Assembly: GCA_036121365.1 (NCBI GenBank)
Contig: JAZAFR010000004.1
Location: 1 to 54,401 of the forward strand
Length of the DNA stretch: 54,401 nt
Reading direction: 5' to 3'
Source: UBA7916 sp036121365
GTDB taxonomy: Bacteria; Pseudomonadota; Gammaproteobacteria; Comchoanobacterales; Comchoanobacteraceae
The notes beneath the pieces are model-generated. The model was not told where the DNA came from. It did not search any database and was given only the letters and a program-made list of their open reading frames with translations. The position numbers and the translations under genes are program-made. Below, in pieces: positions 46,036-54,401 of the stretch (positions within the stretch are counted from its first letter, which is position 1; every line of letters begins with the position of its first letter).

Positions 46036-46797
46036 CTACCTAGATTTTTTAAGATGACTAAACACTCGTTTGACCAAAAGATCTGATTCTTGTTCATATT
46101 TAATCACACAGCCAGATTCTTGTGCAATCAACAGCCCTGCAGAGAAACTATATATAGGGATGTTTCTAGCATAGAGTACATCGAATGCTCCCAATGCATG
46201 ATAAGCAAGTGCAAGTCCAGATGAGCCAAATAAACGAAATTGATCAATGGTTAGCTCTCTATCTAAGCGCTTGTCCATATCAATGATTGCTGTCTGCATT
46301 TGAAATTGACCAGCAATCGCGATCAATGGTGTTTTATCAGGCGTGACTTTTTGTGCACGCATTTTCTTGCCATTAAACAAAGCGCCTTGGTTCTTGATGG
46401 CTGAAAAAACCTCATCTGTCACTGGTTGATAAATCACAGACATAATGCATTCCTTATCTTCATAGAGAGACAGAGCCATGCAATACGACGGTATCATGTT
46501 CATAAAATTGGTGATGCCATCGACAGGGTCTACAACCCAAGTAAACCGCTTGTCTGCTGGATCTTCAAGAGAAGGTGTTAATCCCTTATGTTCTGATAAA
46601 ATTCGGTGTGTTGGATATAATTCATGAAGTCTATTGATTATTTCATTTTCAATACTGATCTCCAGCATATTTTCATAAACCTGAGTTTTAGAGTTCATGA
46701 TTACTTTGACTCTATCTGTTCTATCCATATTTTGTAAGAGTTGCCTACTGGCATTTCTCAACAGAGAACTTGCAGCATTAAAATAAGCTCTATTCAT
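46036..46797 (-). CDS. suhB: SuhB-type inositol monophosphatase-fold protein, active site degraded
   Basis: The 253-residue protein has the inositol monophosphatase fold and SuhB placement after secF. Metal residues Glu69, Asp90 and Asp93 (DPVDG) are kept. The nucleophile-activating Thr of DGTTN is Ile95, and the third metal Asp of W-D-x-A-A-G is Ser217 (YSFSAG). Phosphatase activity is therefore doubtful. In E. coli SuhB also works as a Nus-like factor in ribosomal RNA transcription, a role not needing catalysis, and that would fit a retained, non-catalytic protein. The functional inference is untested. Confidence 0.85.
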   Translation of the reverse strand: MNRAYFNAASSLLRNASRQLLQNMDRTDRVKVIMNSKTQVYENMLEISIENEIINRLHELYPTHRILSEHKGLTPSLEDPADKRFTWVVDPVDGITNFMNMIPSYCMALSLYEDKECIMSVIYQPVTDEVFSAIKNQGALFNGKKMRAQKVTPDKTPLIAIAGQFQMQTAIIDMDKRLDRELTIDQFRLFGSSGLALAYHALGAFDVLYARNIPIYSFSAGLLIAQESGCVIKYEQESDLLVKRVFSHLKKSR

Positions 46798-46805
46798 TTG
46801 ATTCC

Positions 46806-47717
46806 TTATGATTGTAGTATAACTGGGGTTGGCTTTTTAGCGGGGGTATGCGTCAATCCTAGAACAACTGCAAGCGCACCTGCAATATAAATACTGGAAT
46901 ATGTTCCTATAATAATACCAATGGTCAATGCAACTGAAAATCCGTGCAAGGACTCTCCACCAAAAAACAAAAGAGATAGCACGGCAAGCAAGGTCAATAG
47001 AGAGGTAATGATTGTTCTTGATAAAGTTTCATTGATAGCCATGTTAACAATAGATTCGATGCCTCTATCAGGATAATTGTTGAAATTCTCTCTTATTCTA
47101 TCATAAACAACAATGGTGTCGTTCAAAGAGTATCCCAATACAGTCAATATACCGGCAAGACTGATCAGATCAAACTCAATTTGACAGTATGAAAAAACAC
47201 CCAGAGTCACGATAGGATCATGCAACAGAGCTACAATTGCAGCGATCGCAAATCGATATTCGAAACGAAGTGCAATATATAACATGGTCAATATCAGAGC
47301 AAATATTATGGCATTGAGTCCATCTGTCAAAAGTTCTTTACCGATTTGTGGTCCTATATACTCTACCTGCGAGATTTTTGAATCAGGAAAATTATCTGCT
47401 AGAGTCTTTTCAATTGAATGCTGCAGCTCTTTATCGTTAGTTTTTGGGATTCTCAACAATATATTCTTAGATCCTCCCAATGATTGTATACTTATGTTTT
47501 CTGAGTGGTCTGCAAACAGGTGTCTTATTTCAGCCAGGTCATGTTGTTGGGAAAATCCAACTTCCATTTGAATCCCCCCTGTAAACTCAAGACCCATTTT
47601 TAATCCAAAAAAAGCGATACTAATGCAAGAAACAACGAGTATGATCACAGAAAGCCCAAAGGCCTTATTCCTAAGGGCCATAAAAGGTATTTTTGTTTGA
47701 TGGCTAAAAAACTCCAT
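46806..47717 (-). CDS. secF: Protein translocase subunit SecF
   Basis: SecF pairs with SecD to use the proton gradient in late export through SecYEG. The 303-residue protein has six membrane helices, the periplasmic P4 domain with the FTGGIQMEV start, and conserved LGYSLNDTIVVYDRIREN in the membrane region. It begins 1 base after the secD stop codon. Confidence 0.95.
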   Translation of the reverse strand: MEFFSHQTKIPFMALRNKAFGLSVIILVVSCISIAFFGLKMGLEFTGGIQMEVGFSQQHDLAEIRHLFADHSENISIQSLGGSKNILLRIPKTNDKELQHSIEKTLADNFPDSKISQVEYIGPQIGKELLTDGLNAIIFALILTMLYIALRFEYRFAIAAIVALLHDPIVTLGVFSYCQIEFDLISLAGILTVLGYSLNDTIVVYDRIRENFNNYPDRGIESIVNMAINETLSRTIITSLLTLLAVLSLLFFGGESLHGFSVALTIGIIIGTYSSIYIAGALAVVLGLTHTPAKKPTPVILQS

Positions 47718-47718
47718 A

Positions 47719-49536
47719 TCAGATTCCTATTGCTTTTGGTAAATCAGTGATTCGGTGCTGGACTGCTCGAGTGAAAATTCTAGTGGCATAAACTGAGCTA
47801 AGCATTGAACAGACAAGGCCTATAATTAGGGTAATTGCAAATCCTTTAATCATACCTGAACCAAGTGTATACAATACAATAGAAACAATAAAAGTGGTTA
47901 CATTGGCATCCAAAATCGTAGCAAAAGCCTTATCATAGCCTAATCTTATTGCTTGGTTCAAAGATGAACCAAGTCTAATCTCTTCACGTATTCTTTCATT
48001 GATCAAAACATTGGCATCTACAGCCATTCCAACAGTCAATACTATGGCAGCCATAGAGGGTAAAGAAATGGTGGCATCTAAGAAAGAAAGACAAGTGACT
48101 ATCAGCAGCAGGTTATAAAGCAAACCAAGATTGGCAATCAATCCAAAAAGTCGATAATAAAAGACCATAAATATCACAATCACAAAAAATCCTATAGCGA
48201 TAGAAAACAACCCTTTTTGGATGTTGTCCTCGCCCAGACTTGGGCCAACAGTGGTTTCATGCACAATGTCAATTGGTGCTGCCAATGAACCGGAGCGAAG
48301 CAACAAAGCAAGTGTGCTGGCTTCTTCATGAGAACGCATTCCTTCAATAATAAAACTACTGCCGAGTGCTTGATTGATCCTTGGGGCACTGAGTACTGAT
48401 TTTTTGACTGTGCGTTCTTTAGTAATAGGATCTGTTAATATTTCCTGATAAACTATCGCTAAGTGACCGCCCTTATTCTCTGAAGTGGCAGTATAAAAAG
48501 CTTGTTCCGAGGCGCCCCCAGCCAGATTAATCTGTATTATTGGCTTGCCTTTTTCATTGCTTGCCACTGCAAAATTGATCGCATCCCCTGTCAAAACAGA
48601 ATCACTTTGCAGCCATATCTGAGAGCCTTCTTTGGTAGAAATCTTAAAGTCATCGTCATTGACGGGTTTTGAAGGATTAAAGCTTGAGACAATATGGAAG
48701 CTCAATGTGGCTGTATTTCCAATGATGGATTTTGCACGTTGAATATCCTGAATGCCAGGTAGATCAATATTAATTTGAGATAGCCCCTGTCTTTGAATCA
48801 CTGCTTCACTGAGACCAAGCTCATTGACTCGTCTGTTAATACTTTCTAAAGTCCTTTGCATAATGTAATTGGTTTTATCAAGTTCGGTTTGCGCGTTATT
48901 TTGTACAACAAGCTTATTGTCTGATTCAGTGTGTATCTTGGCAAACTGACTAGATTCAATTATTTTCTTAGCACTTTCTAATGCCTGATGGTTAGCAAAA
49001 CCTAAGACCAACTTAGAACCCTCAAAGGTAGCACTGTCATAATCTGCACCCAATGATTGTATTCTTTTGATCATGTTTTTCTGTGCCTGTGATTCAGACC
49101 CAGTGTGCTTTTCGAGATCAACATTCAAAGTCAAGTGCACACCGCCTCGCAAATCCAATCCAAGTTTCATTGGCGATGCTCCTAGGTATCGTAACCAAGC
49201 AGGATAGTTAGACTTTAAATTGGGGCTTGCGATATAAGTGTCTTTATAGATTGAGTTAATATAATCTTTGGCAATCATTTGTTGGTCAACAGATGGAAAG
49301 GCAATCAAATAATGTCCTATTGATTCATCATGAATCAGTTGATGACCCTTGAATATTTTAGATGGCGCTTTATTCATCAATGTCTCTAAATCTGTCTGGT
49401 CTAGATGCGACTCAGTTTTTGTAGAAAGTACAGAGACAACGGGTAGATCTGGATAGAAATTAACGCATGTATATACGATTCCTATGAATAAGGTCACCAT
49501 TATAAATAGATAATGTGATAAAGGACGTGTGTTCAT
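47719..49536 (-). CDS. secD: Protein translocase subunit SecD
   Basis: SecD forms the SecDF export motor. The 605-residue protein has an N-terminal helix, the large periplasmic P1 region starting at GLDLRGGVHLTLNVD, and five C-terminal helices with AIVLTVGMAVDANVLINERIRE. The whole length is close to E. coli SecD (615). It heads secD-secF-suhB-lnt-trmJ on the minus strand. tRNA-Leu lies just upstream. Confidence 0.96.
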   Translation of the reverse strand: MNTRPLSHYLFIMVTLFIGIVYTCVNFYPDLPVVSVLSTKTESHLDQTDLETLMNKAPSKIFKGHQLIHDESIGHYLIAFPSVDQQMIAKDYINSIYKDTYIASPNLKSNYPAWLRYLGASPMKLGLDLRGGVHLTLNVDLEKHTGSESQAQKNMIKRIQSLGADYDSATFEGSKLVLGFANHQALESAKKIIESSQFAKIHTESDNKLVVQNNAQTELDKTNYIMQRTLESINRRVNELGLSEAVIQRQGLSQINIDLPGIQDIQRAKSIIGNTATLSFHIVSSFNPSKPVNDDDFKISTKEGSQIWLQSDSVLTGDAINFAVASNEKGKPIIQINLAGGASEQAFYTATSENKGGHLAIVYQEILTDPITKERTVKKSVLSAPRINQALGSSFIIEGMRSHEEASTLALLLRSGSLAAPIDIVHETTVGPSLGEDNIQKGLFSIAIGFFVIVIFMVFYYRLFGLIANLGLLYNLLLIVTCLSFLDATISLPSMAAIVLTVGMAVDANVLINERIREEIRLGSSLNQAIRLGYDKAFATILDANVTTFIVSIVLYTLGSGMIKGFAITLIIGLVCSMLSSVYATRIFTRAVQHRITDLPKAIGI

Positions 49537-49559
49537 AATAAAATCCTCTTTATTCTGAC

Positions 49560-49643
49560 TACCGAGGGTCGGAGTCGAACCGACACAGTGTTTCCACTAC
49601 CAGATTTTGAATCTGGCGCGTCTACCAATTTCGCCACCCCGGC
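49560..49643 (-). tRNA. tRNA-Leu (anticodon CAA)
   Basis: The minus strand folds into a class II tRNA. The acceptor is GCCGGGG with CCTCGGT, the anticodon stem CCAGA/TCTGG carries loop TTCAAAA, a long variable arm (AGTG-GAAA-CACT) is present, and the T arm is GTCGG-TTCGACT-CCGAC. Anticodon CAA reads UUG. The discriminator is A and CCA is not encoded. The acceptor has two G-U pairs, including G1-U72, which is unusual for tRNA-Leu. Confidence 0.95.
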
Positions 49644-49746
49644 AATTGTGCATATTGTACGACAATCAGGACAGAATTGAAAGTTAAATCACAATAAAAA
49701 ACAATAAATAATTAATAAAGGAATTAAAATGTTAAAAGCTTATTGA

Positions 49747-50781
49747 CTAAATCTGGGAATCACAATGATTAAGAGGTAGTTTAAGCAAATGTTTACTGAG
49801 TAAACAATCTTCAACCATCTGACAAACATCATGATTAAATTTTGGTTTTATTTTAACAACCCAAATTGATCTATTAGTTGGAAAATCGATTTTTACAGCA
49901 TCTTTTTCGGTGATCAATATCGGCTTATCATCTGGTAAATCAAGAATATCAGTTAGAGAAATCACCGAATGATCATGTAACTCATATCTATCAAAAGTAA
50001 AACCAAGATCAGAAAGTAGAGAGAAAAAGCCATCTGGGTTACCAATCGCACAGAGTGCACTGATGTTTTTTTGATGAGGCCAATCATCCAGAGAATACTG
50101 CAGGCGCCTATCAAGCGATTCAAAACAATCTATTTCATAAGACATGGTATGCGATTCACAAAGAGAACTTTTTTGATGAGGATATATGACAAAGTCGGAC
50201 ATCTCTGCTCTCGACTTTAGTTCTCTCAGAGGCCCTAATGGCAAAAGCAATCCATTCCCAAAACCAGATTCATCAGGCATCAAGCAAATTTCAACACCCC
50301 TAGGGAGAGCATAGTTCTGTAAACCATCATCAGAAATAATCAAATCAGCACCCATCTCAGACAAAAGAACAGCTGCAGCATGACGGTTTGGACTTAAGCA
50401 AATTGGAGTTTGAGTCTGTAACCAAATCATTCTTGCCTCATCACCCATTACTTCATGACCCATATCATGGTCTATCAACAGAGTTGTTTTAGAATATTTT
50501 CTCTTGTATCCACGAGAAACAACTCCAACATGGTAGCCCTTGCTCCTAAAATGTCGGATCAAAGCAATCACAAACGTGGTTTTTCCGGTACCACCAACAG
50601 TCACATTGCCAACAACAACGACGGGGCAGGCTAAAGGCTTTTGAATGAAAAGTAACAGAGCTTTCCTGATTCGAGTCAATAGATAAAAAAGAAATGATAG
50701 TGGATAAAATACAAGATGCCATGAAGAATTGGTAGACCATACACGAAGAAAAAAAGATTGCACTTTCTTTTTAAACATCAC
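49747..50781 (-). CDS. lpxK: Tetraacyldisaccharide 4'-kinase (LpxK)
   Basis: LpxK phosphorylates the lipid A precursor disaccharide at the 4' position at the inner membrane. The 344-residue protein has an N-terminal amphipathic/membrane helix (about 20-47), the P-loop GNVTVGGTGKTT (58-69), SRGYKRKY and ISDDGLQNYALPRGVEIC, all family hallmarks. It overlaps rseP by 4 bases. Its presence says the organism makes lipid A. Confidence 0.94.
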   Translation of the reverse strand: MMFKKKVQSFFLRVWSTNSSWHLVFYPLSFLFYLLTRIRKALLLFIQKPLACPVVVVGNVTVGGTGKTTFVIALIRHFRSKGYHVGVVSRGYKRKYSKTTLLIDHDMGHEVMGDEARMIWLQTQTPICLSPNRHAAAVLLSEMGADLIISDDGLQNYALPRGVEICLMPDESGFGNGLLLPLGPLRELKSRAEMSDFVIYPHQKSSLCESHTMSYEIDCFESLDRRLQYSLDDWPHQKNISALCAIGNPDGFFSLLSDLGFTFDRYELHDHSVISLTDILDLPDDKPILITEKDAVKIDFPTNRSIWVVKIKPKFNHDVCQMVEDCLLSKHLLKLPLNHCDSQI

Positions 50782-52151
50782 AAAAGACCCAAAATTCTGG
50801 CAACATCGTTATATGTAATCATCGCAAAGAGACCGAGCAGCAGTGAAAGTGTCAAACGATCAATAAAACCTTGCGTGCTTGGTTTAATTCTCTTTCCCAA
50901 AATACGTTCAATTGTGAGTATCAAGATTCTACCACCATCGAACACGGGAATGGGCAAAAGATTGATAAAGGCAAGGCTAATATTAATCACAGCAATCCAG
51001 TGTAAAAGTGATATCAAAGTTTGCAGAGAGAAAAGCGAGAATGTCATAGATAAGATGATGATTGGACCACCAAGCGTATCAGTAGATACTGATCCCGTGA
51101 ATAAAAGACACAGAGTGGCGAACTGAAGTAAGACATATTGATAGGTCTCATAAATAGCATAAGACAAGTTGTGTAGAACTGATCGATCAATACGTCCATA
51201 TAATGCTGGTGTTTTGTCTGGGATAGCTGTTTTGATGCCTAGATACCCTGTGTCTGAAATAAAGCCCTGAGAAGATATATTAACCATTTTAGTATACTTA
51301 TTTTGCGCGCGTATGAAAGTAATTTTAACCGTTTGATTTGGATGATTGCGGATAAAAGTCAACAGCTCATTGGCATCATTGATGGTGATATTGCCAATAG
51401 ACACCACATGGTCTCCTTTTTGCAAACCAGCAAGTTGCGCAGGTGAATCAGGCATGACAAAGTCAATCACTGGTTTCCATTCCTCTGCGCGAGGAAGGAT
51501 GCCAAAGACATTAAAAAGTCCTCCTTTGGCCAGTAAGCTCAGATCCTGTGTTGAGATGGTCTTAAGCTTGATAGGCTGTCCAGATCTCATGACTTGTATC
51601 CTAAGTTTGTCTCCAAAGGCCTTGGTAAGAATCAGATTAAAAGCAACATCTTTCCATGTGATAACCTTATTGCCATTCATCTGAGTAATCAAATCTCCAG
51701 ACAACATGCCAGATTGACTAGCAAGTGTTGGTTTGATAACTGTGCCAACCACAGTTTTTTTATATTCATAGCCCAAAGAATTACAACACCAAAATAGAAG
51801 CACAGCACACAATACATTGACAATAATGCCACCGAGCATGATAAAAACCTTTTTAGGGTAGGAAAGTTTGAGAAATTTATTGATCTTTGCTTTACTTTCT
51901 CCGCACAAGTCAACATAACCGCCGAGTGGCCATAAGTGTAATTGCCACAATGTCTTGTGTACATCTTTTGCTCGAAACAGAACTCGACCAAACCCAATAT
52001 TGACAGAGTGTGATACTAAGCCACACAGACGAGCAGCATAGTAATGACCCAACTCGTGAACGACAATGATTAAACTGATTATCAATAGTGTGCCAATTAG
52101 CCCAAGTAAAAAAAACAGTATGGTGAGCAATGAATCAATCATATATAGCAA
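50778..52151 (-). CDS. rseP: Intramembrane metalloprotease RseP
   Basis: RseP cleaves membrane anchors, including the anti-sigma factor RseA in the sigmaE response. The 457-residue protein has the zinc motif His32-Glu-Leu-Gly-His36, two PDZ domains (about 120-320) and the conserved LLPIPVFDGGRI near the last membrane helix. It is downstream of rpoD and overlaps lpxK by 4 bases, an uncommon neighbourhood. Confidence 0.94.
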   Translation of the reverse strand: MLYMIDSLLTILFFLLGLIGTLLIISLIIVVHELGHYYAARLCGLVSHSVNIGFGRVLFRAKDVHKTLWQLHLWPLGGYVDLCGESKAKINKFLKLSYPKKVFIMLGGIIVNVLCAVLLFWCCNSLGYEYKKTVVGTVIKPTLASQSGMLSGDLITQMNGNKVITWKDVAFNLILTKAFGDKLRIQVMRSGQPIKLKTISTQDLSLLAKGGLFNVFGILPRAEEWKPVIDFVMPDSPAQLAGLQKGDHVVSIGNITINDANELLTFIRNHPNQTVKITFIRAQNKYTKMVNISSQGFISDTGYLGIKTAIPDKTPALYGRIDRSVLHNLSYAIYETYQYVLLQFATLCLLFTGSVSTDTLGGPIIILSMTFSLFSLQTLISLLHWIAVINISLAFINLLPIPVFDGGRILILTIERILGKRIKPSTQGFIDRLTLSLLLGLFAMITYNDVARILGLL

Positions 52152-52212
52152 TTAACAACTGGATTAATAGTGACATAAAAAACAGATGAAATCTAGATGT
52201 AATCCAGGGAGA

Positions 52213-54246
52213 TTAAAACTCTTCATCCTGTTTTTTATCTTCAAAGAAGTTAATCAGCGCACTGCTGCGATTTGGATGTCGTAGTTTTCTCAATGCCTTT
52301 GCCTCTATTTGTCTAATCCGCTCTCTAGTGACATCAAATTGCTTACCGACTTCTTCCAAAGTATGGTCGGTATTCATTTTTATACCAAATCGCATACGTA
52401 AAACCTTGGCCTCACGTTGAGAGAGGCCAGTTAGAACCTCGTTAATTGCATCTTCTAAGCTATACTGAGTTGCTGCGTCAATTGGCTGACTGCCTCTCGG
52501 ATCTGGAATAAAGTCCCCGACACTTGAACTATCGTCATCATCACCAATCGGTGTTTCAGTAGAGACGGGTTCTTTTGCAATTTTTTGTACTTTTCTGATT
52601 TTTTCTACAGACATATCCATAAGTACTGCAAGTTCGTCTTGTGTTGGCTCTTTGCCAGTTTCTTGTAAAACTTGACGAATTATTCTATTCATTTTATTGA
52701 TTGTTTCTATCATATGAACAGGTATTCTAATGGTTCTTGCTTGGTCTGCGATGGATCGTGTAATCGCCTGTCGAATCCACCATGTTGCATAAGTAGAAAA
52801 CTTAAATCCTCTTTTATACTCAAACTTATCTACCGCTTTCATCAAGCCAATATTGCCTTCTTGAATGAGGTCAAGAAATTGTAGACCACGATTGGTATAT
52901 TTTTTAGCCAATGATATAACCAAGCGCAAATTCGCCTCAATCATTTCTTTCTTTGCACGATTAGTTTTTGCGTCCGCAATCACCAGTTTGCGATTGATGT
53001 GTTTTAAGTTGTTTCTGTCAATATCATTATTTTGCTCAACAGCTTTCATATGTAATAACTGCCTCTCAATGGTGGCCTGAGATTTCAATAATGATTCAGA
53101 GTACTTTGGAAACTTATCTAAAAAAGACTGGTAGTCAATATCACAGTAGATATATTTTTGAATCATTGGAAGCGCAGAGCGAGGTAAGCAAACTGATTCT
53201 AGGAATATTTTTTCTATCTGGCTAATTCGAGATTTAATTTTTGTGTGAATGTTTAAAACCATTTGACGATATTCTCGTATCTTATTATTGGACAGTTTTA
53301 TTTTTATAAACATATCTGTTATTTCTTTATAAATCTGCTCAGATTCCAAAACATTGGTTGATTTTACTTCAAGGTATTCTTCATAGAGTTTTTCTATCTT
53401 ATCAATGAATTCACGTACAACAATTTCATCAGGGCCTTCATGGACAAAATCAATATGTTCATTATCAACCTGTTTTGAATCGGTAAGTGCTTCAGTTTGG
53501 CATTTTGTCTCTGGGTCATCATCCGGAGCAGAGCTTGACAGGGTATCTGACTCTTCAAGTATGGCATTTTCAGACTCTGATACGGATACAGATACTGGAT
53601 TTTTTTTAGTATGGTTTTGCATGGCTGAATCAGTAAAGCCTATCACAATATCAGACAATTGAGATTCTGTATCAAAAGAGTCATTGACATCTTTAATAAA
53701 AGTTTTAATAACGCGGTGATATTGAGATAAAGCAGAAATACTTGCAATAACCCCTTCTTCAATACGTTTGGCAATTTCTATTTCGCCATCACGCGTTAAC
53801 AAGTCAACACTACCCATTTCTCTCATGTAGGCGCGTACAGGATCTTGTGTTCCAATTTCCGGCGTAATTTCATCTATCACATCAACATCAGAAATGGCGG
53901 TTTGTTGAAGCAAGAGAACCTCTTCATCAGGGACTGTTTCAACAACACGGATACCAATATCAGTCAATATTCTCCAAACTCGTGCAATGGCCTGCTCATC
54001 GACTCCTGTGGGTAAATAGTCATTGAGTTGACTGTAAGTGACGTATTGCTGCTGCTTGCCGAGATTGATCAAAGCCTTTAACTTCTCATTGATCAGTAAA
54101 TCAGGCTGAGCGTTTTTAAGGGCTTCAGAAGTAGTTGCTTTTTTATGCTTACTGGCCATTTCTGTATGCAGATTATCCACCTCGCCACTGTCTTTTATGG
54201 TAGAATTCTTTACTCTGTCATTTTTTTCTTCATGCTGATAATCCAT
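52213..54246 (-). CDS. rpoD: RNA polymerase primary sigma factor RpoD (sigma70)
   Basis: RpoD directs housekeeping transcription. The 677-residue protein contains a region 1.1 segment (about 50-115), region 1.2 (DPVRAYMREMGSVDLLTR), and an extended acidic non-conserved region. Then come regions 2 (EANLRLVISLAKKYTNRGLQ and the -10 reader TYATWWIRQAI) and 3, and region 4 with the helix-turn-helix of TLEEVGKQFDVTRERIRQIE. It is longer than E. coli RpoD (613) because of the non-conserved region. Its canonical -10 and -35 reading regions agree with the strong TTGACA/TATAAT-type promoters found here. Confidence 0.97.
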   Translation of the reverse strand: MDYQHEEKNDRVKNSTIKDSGEVDNLHTEMASKHKKATTSEALKNAQPDLLINEKLKALINLGKQQQYVTYSQLNDYLPTGVDEQAIARVWRILTDIGIRVVETVPDEEVLLLQQTAISDVDVIDEITPEIGTQDPVRAYMREMGSVDLLTRDGEIEIAKRIEEGVIASISALSQYHRVIKTFIKDVNDSFDTESQLSDIVIGFTDSAMQNHTKKNPVSVSVSESENAILEESDTLSSSAPDDDPETKCQTEALTDSKQVDNEHIDFVHEGPDEIVVREFIDKIEKLYEEYLEVKSTNVLESEQIYKEITDMFIKIKLSNNKIREYRQMVLNIHTKIKSRISQIEKIFLESVCLPRSALPMIQKYIYCDIDYQSFLDKFPKYSESLLKSQATIERQLLHMKAVEQNNDIDRNNLKHINRKLVIADAKTNRAKKEMIEANLRLVISLAKKYTNRGLQFLDLIQEGNIGLMKAVDKFEYKRGFKFSTYATWWIRQAITRSIADQARTIRIPVHMIETINKMNRIIRQVLQETGKEPTQDELAVLMDMSVEKIRKVQKIAKEPVSTETPIGDDDDSSSVGDFIPDPRGSQPIDAATQYSLEDAINEVLTGLSQREAKVLRMRFGIKMNTDHTLEEVGKQFDVTRERIRQIEAKALRKLRHPNRSSALINFFEDKKQDEEF

Positions 54247-54401
54247 ACAATCCCCATTTAAATTAATTGATAATTATATATTCAAATAAACACTTATACA
54301 AATATATTTCTAATATATTTTAGTATAGACTATATTTTGTAATCTTGTCTGTTTTTTTTAATAAATTATAGGTCAAGATTGATCATAAATGCTAGTTTGT
54401 A
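54247..54401. other. AT-rich leader region of rpoD at the right edge
   Basis: This 155-base, extremely AT-rich stretch should contain the rpoD promoter on the minus strand. Several TATA-like hexamers occur, but a single -35/-10 pair could not be fixed. Confidence 0.3.

Noticed and set aside
50758..51126. Plus-strand 122-codon ORF inside rseP
   Set aside because: It is antisense to a certain gene, with no ribosome binding site and no family pattern.

Overview
The window looks like a chromosomal segment of an AT-rich gammaproteobacterium that lives in or on a eukaryotic host, most likely a protist-associated relative of the Legionellales/Coxiellaceae type. This assignment is inference. It rests on gammaproteobacterial housekeeping genes (RpoD, RseP, LpxK, SecDF, CcmC-H, GroESL, type II citrate synthase) mixed with AT-rich orphan genes and eukaryote-like repeat proteins: ankyrin repeats, a BspA-type leucine-rich repeat protein, a DUF4116-like repeat protein and an OTU-like cysteine protease candidate. 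One small exported protein weakly resembles the IcmL/DotI family of type IVB secretion systems. No IS element, prophage or CRISPR array was seen.

Layout. 0.4-4.1 kb: fatty-acid synthesis (fabH on the minus strand; fabG-acpP-fabF on the plus strand). 4.1-7.8 kb: a decayed accessory block (ankyrin remnant, a second gene remnant, a coiled-coil membrane protein, a small duplicated ORF, a 405-aa orphan). 7.9-10.8 kb: mltG, tmk, holB. 10.9-13.8 kb: an amidinotransferase-fold protein lacking its catalytic Cys, then groES-groEL with a heat-shock-type promoter and a clear terminator. 14.1-17.0 kb: a tyrosine recombinase and NAD malic enzyme. 17.1-23.1 kb: a 5'-nucleotidase, a CtpA-type protease with an IcmL-like partner, dapA with an exported protein, bolA and yciB. 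23.5-30.9 kb: orphan and DUF4116-like genes around rluB, a small TPR membrane protein and ccmCDEFGH. 31-38 kb: gltA, a 45-aa gene with its own promoter and terminator, hemJ, the OTU-like protein, two tandem paralogous membrane proteins behind a perfect consensus promoter, and thyA. 38.6-43.4 kb: a second, intact amidinotransferase-like enzyme, a cysteine desulfurase, a BspA-type LRR gene and its pseudogene copy. 43.8-54.2 kb: a conserved minus-strand block: trmJ, lnt, suhB, secF, secD, tRNA-Leu, lpxK, rseP and rpoD.

How the genes work together. The core genes cover envelope lipid and lipoprotein synthesis, protein export and folding, cytochrome c maturation with heme synthesis (HemJ), thymidylate supply (ThyA, Tmk) and central carbon metabolism (GltA, MaeA). 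The accessory genes tend to be single units behind sigma70-type promoters of the form TTGACA/CTGACA-N17-TATAAT-like, with short leaders. They look like independently expressed, host-facing genes. Several are mutated or duplicated, which points to rapid turnover. SuhB and one amidinotransferase-fold protein have lost catalytic residues but remain full length.
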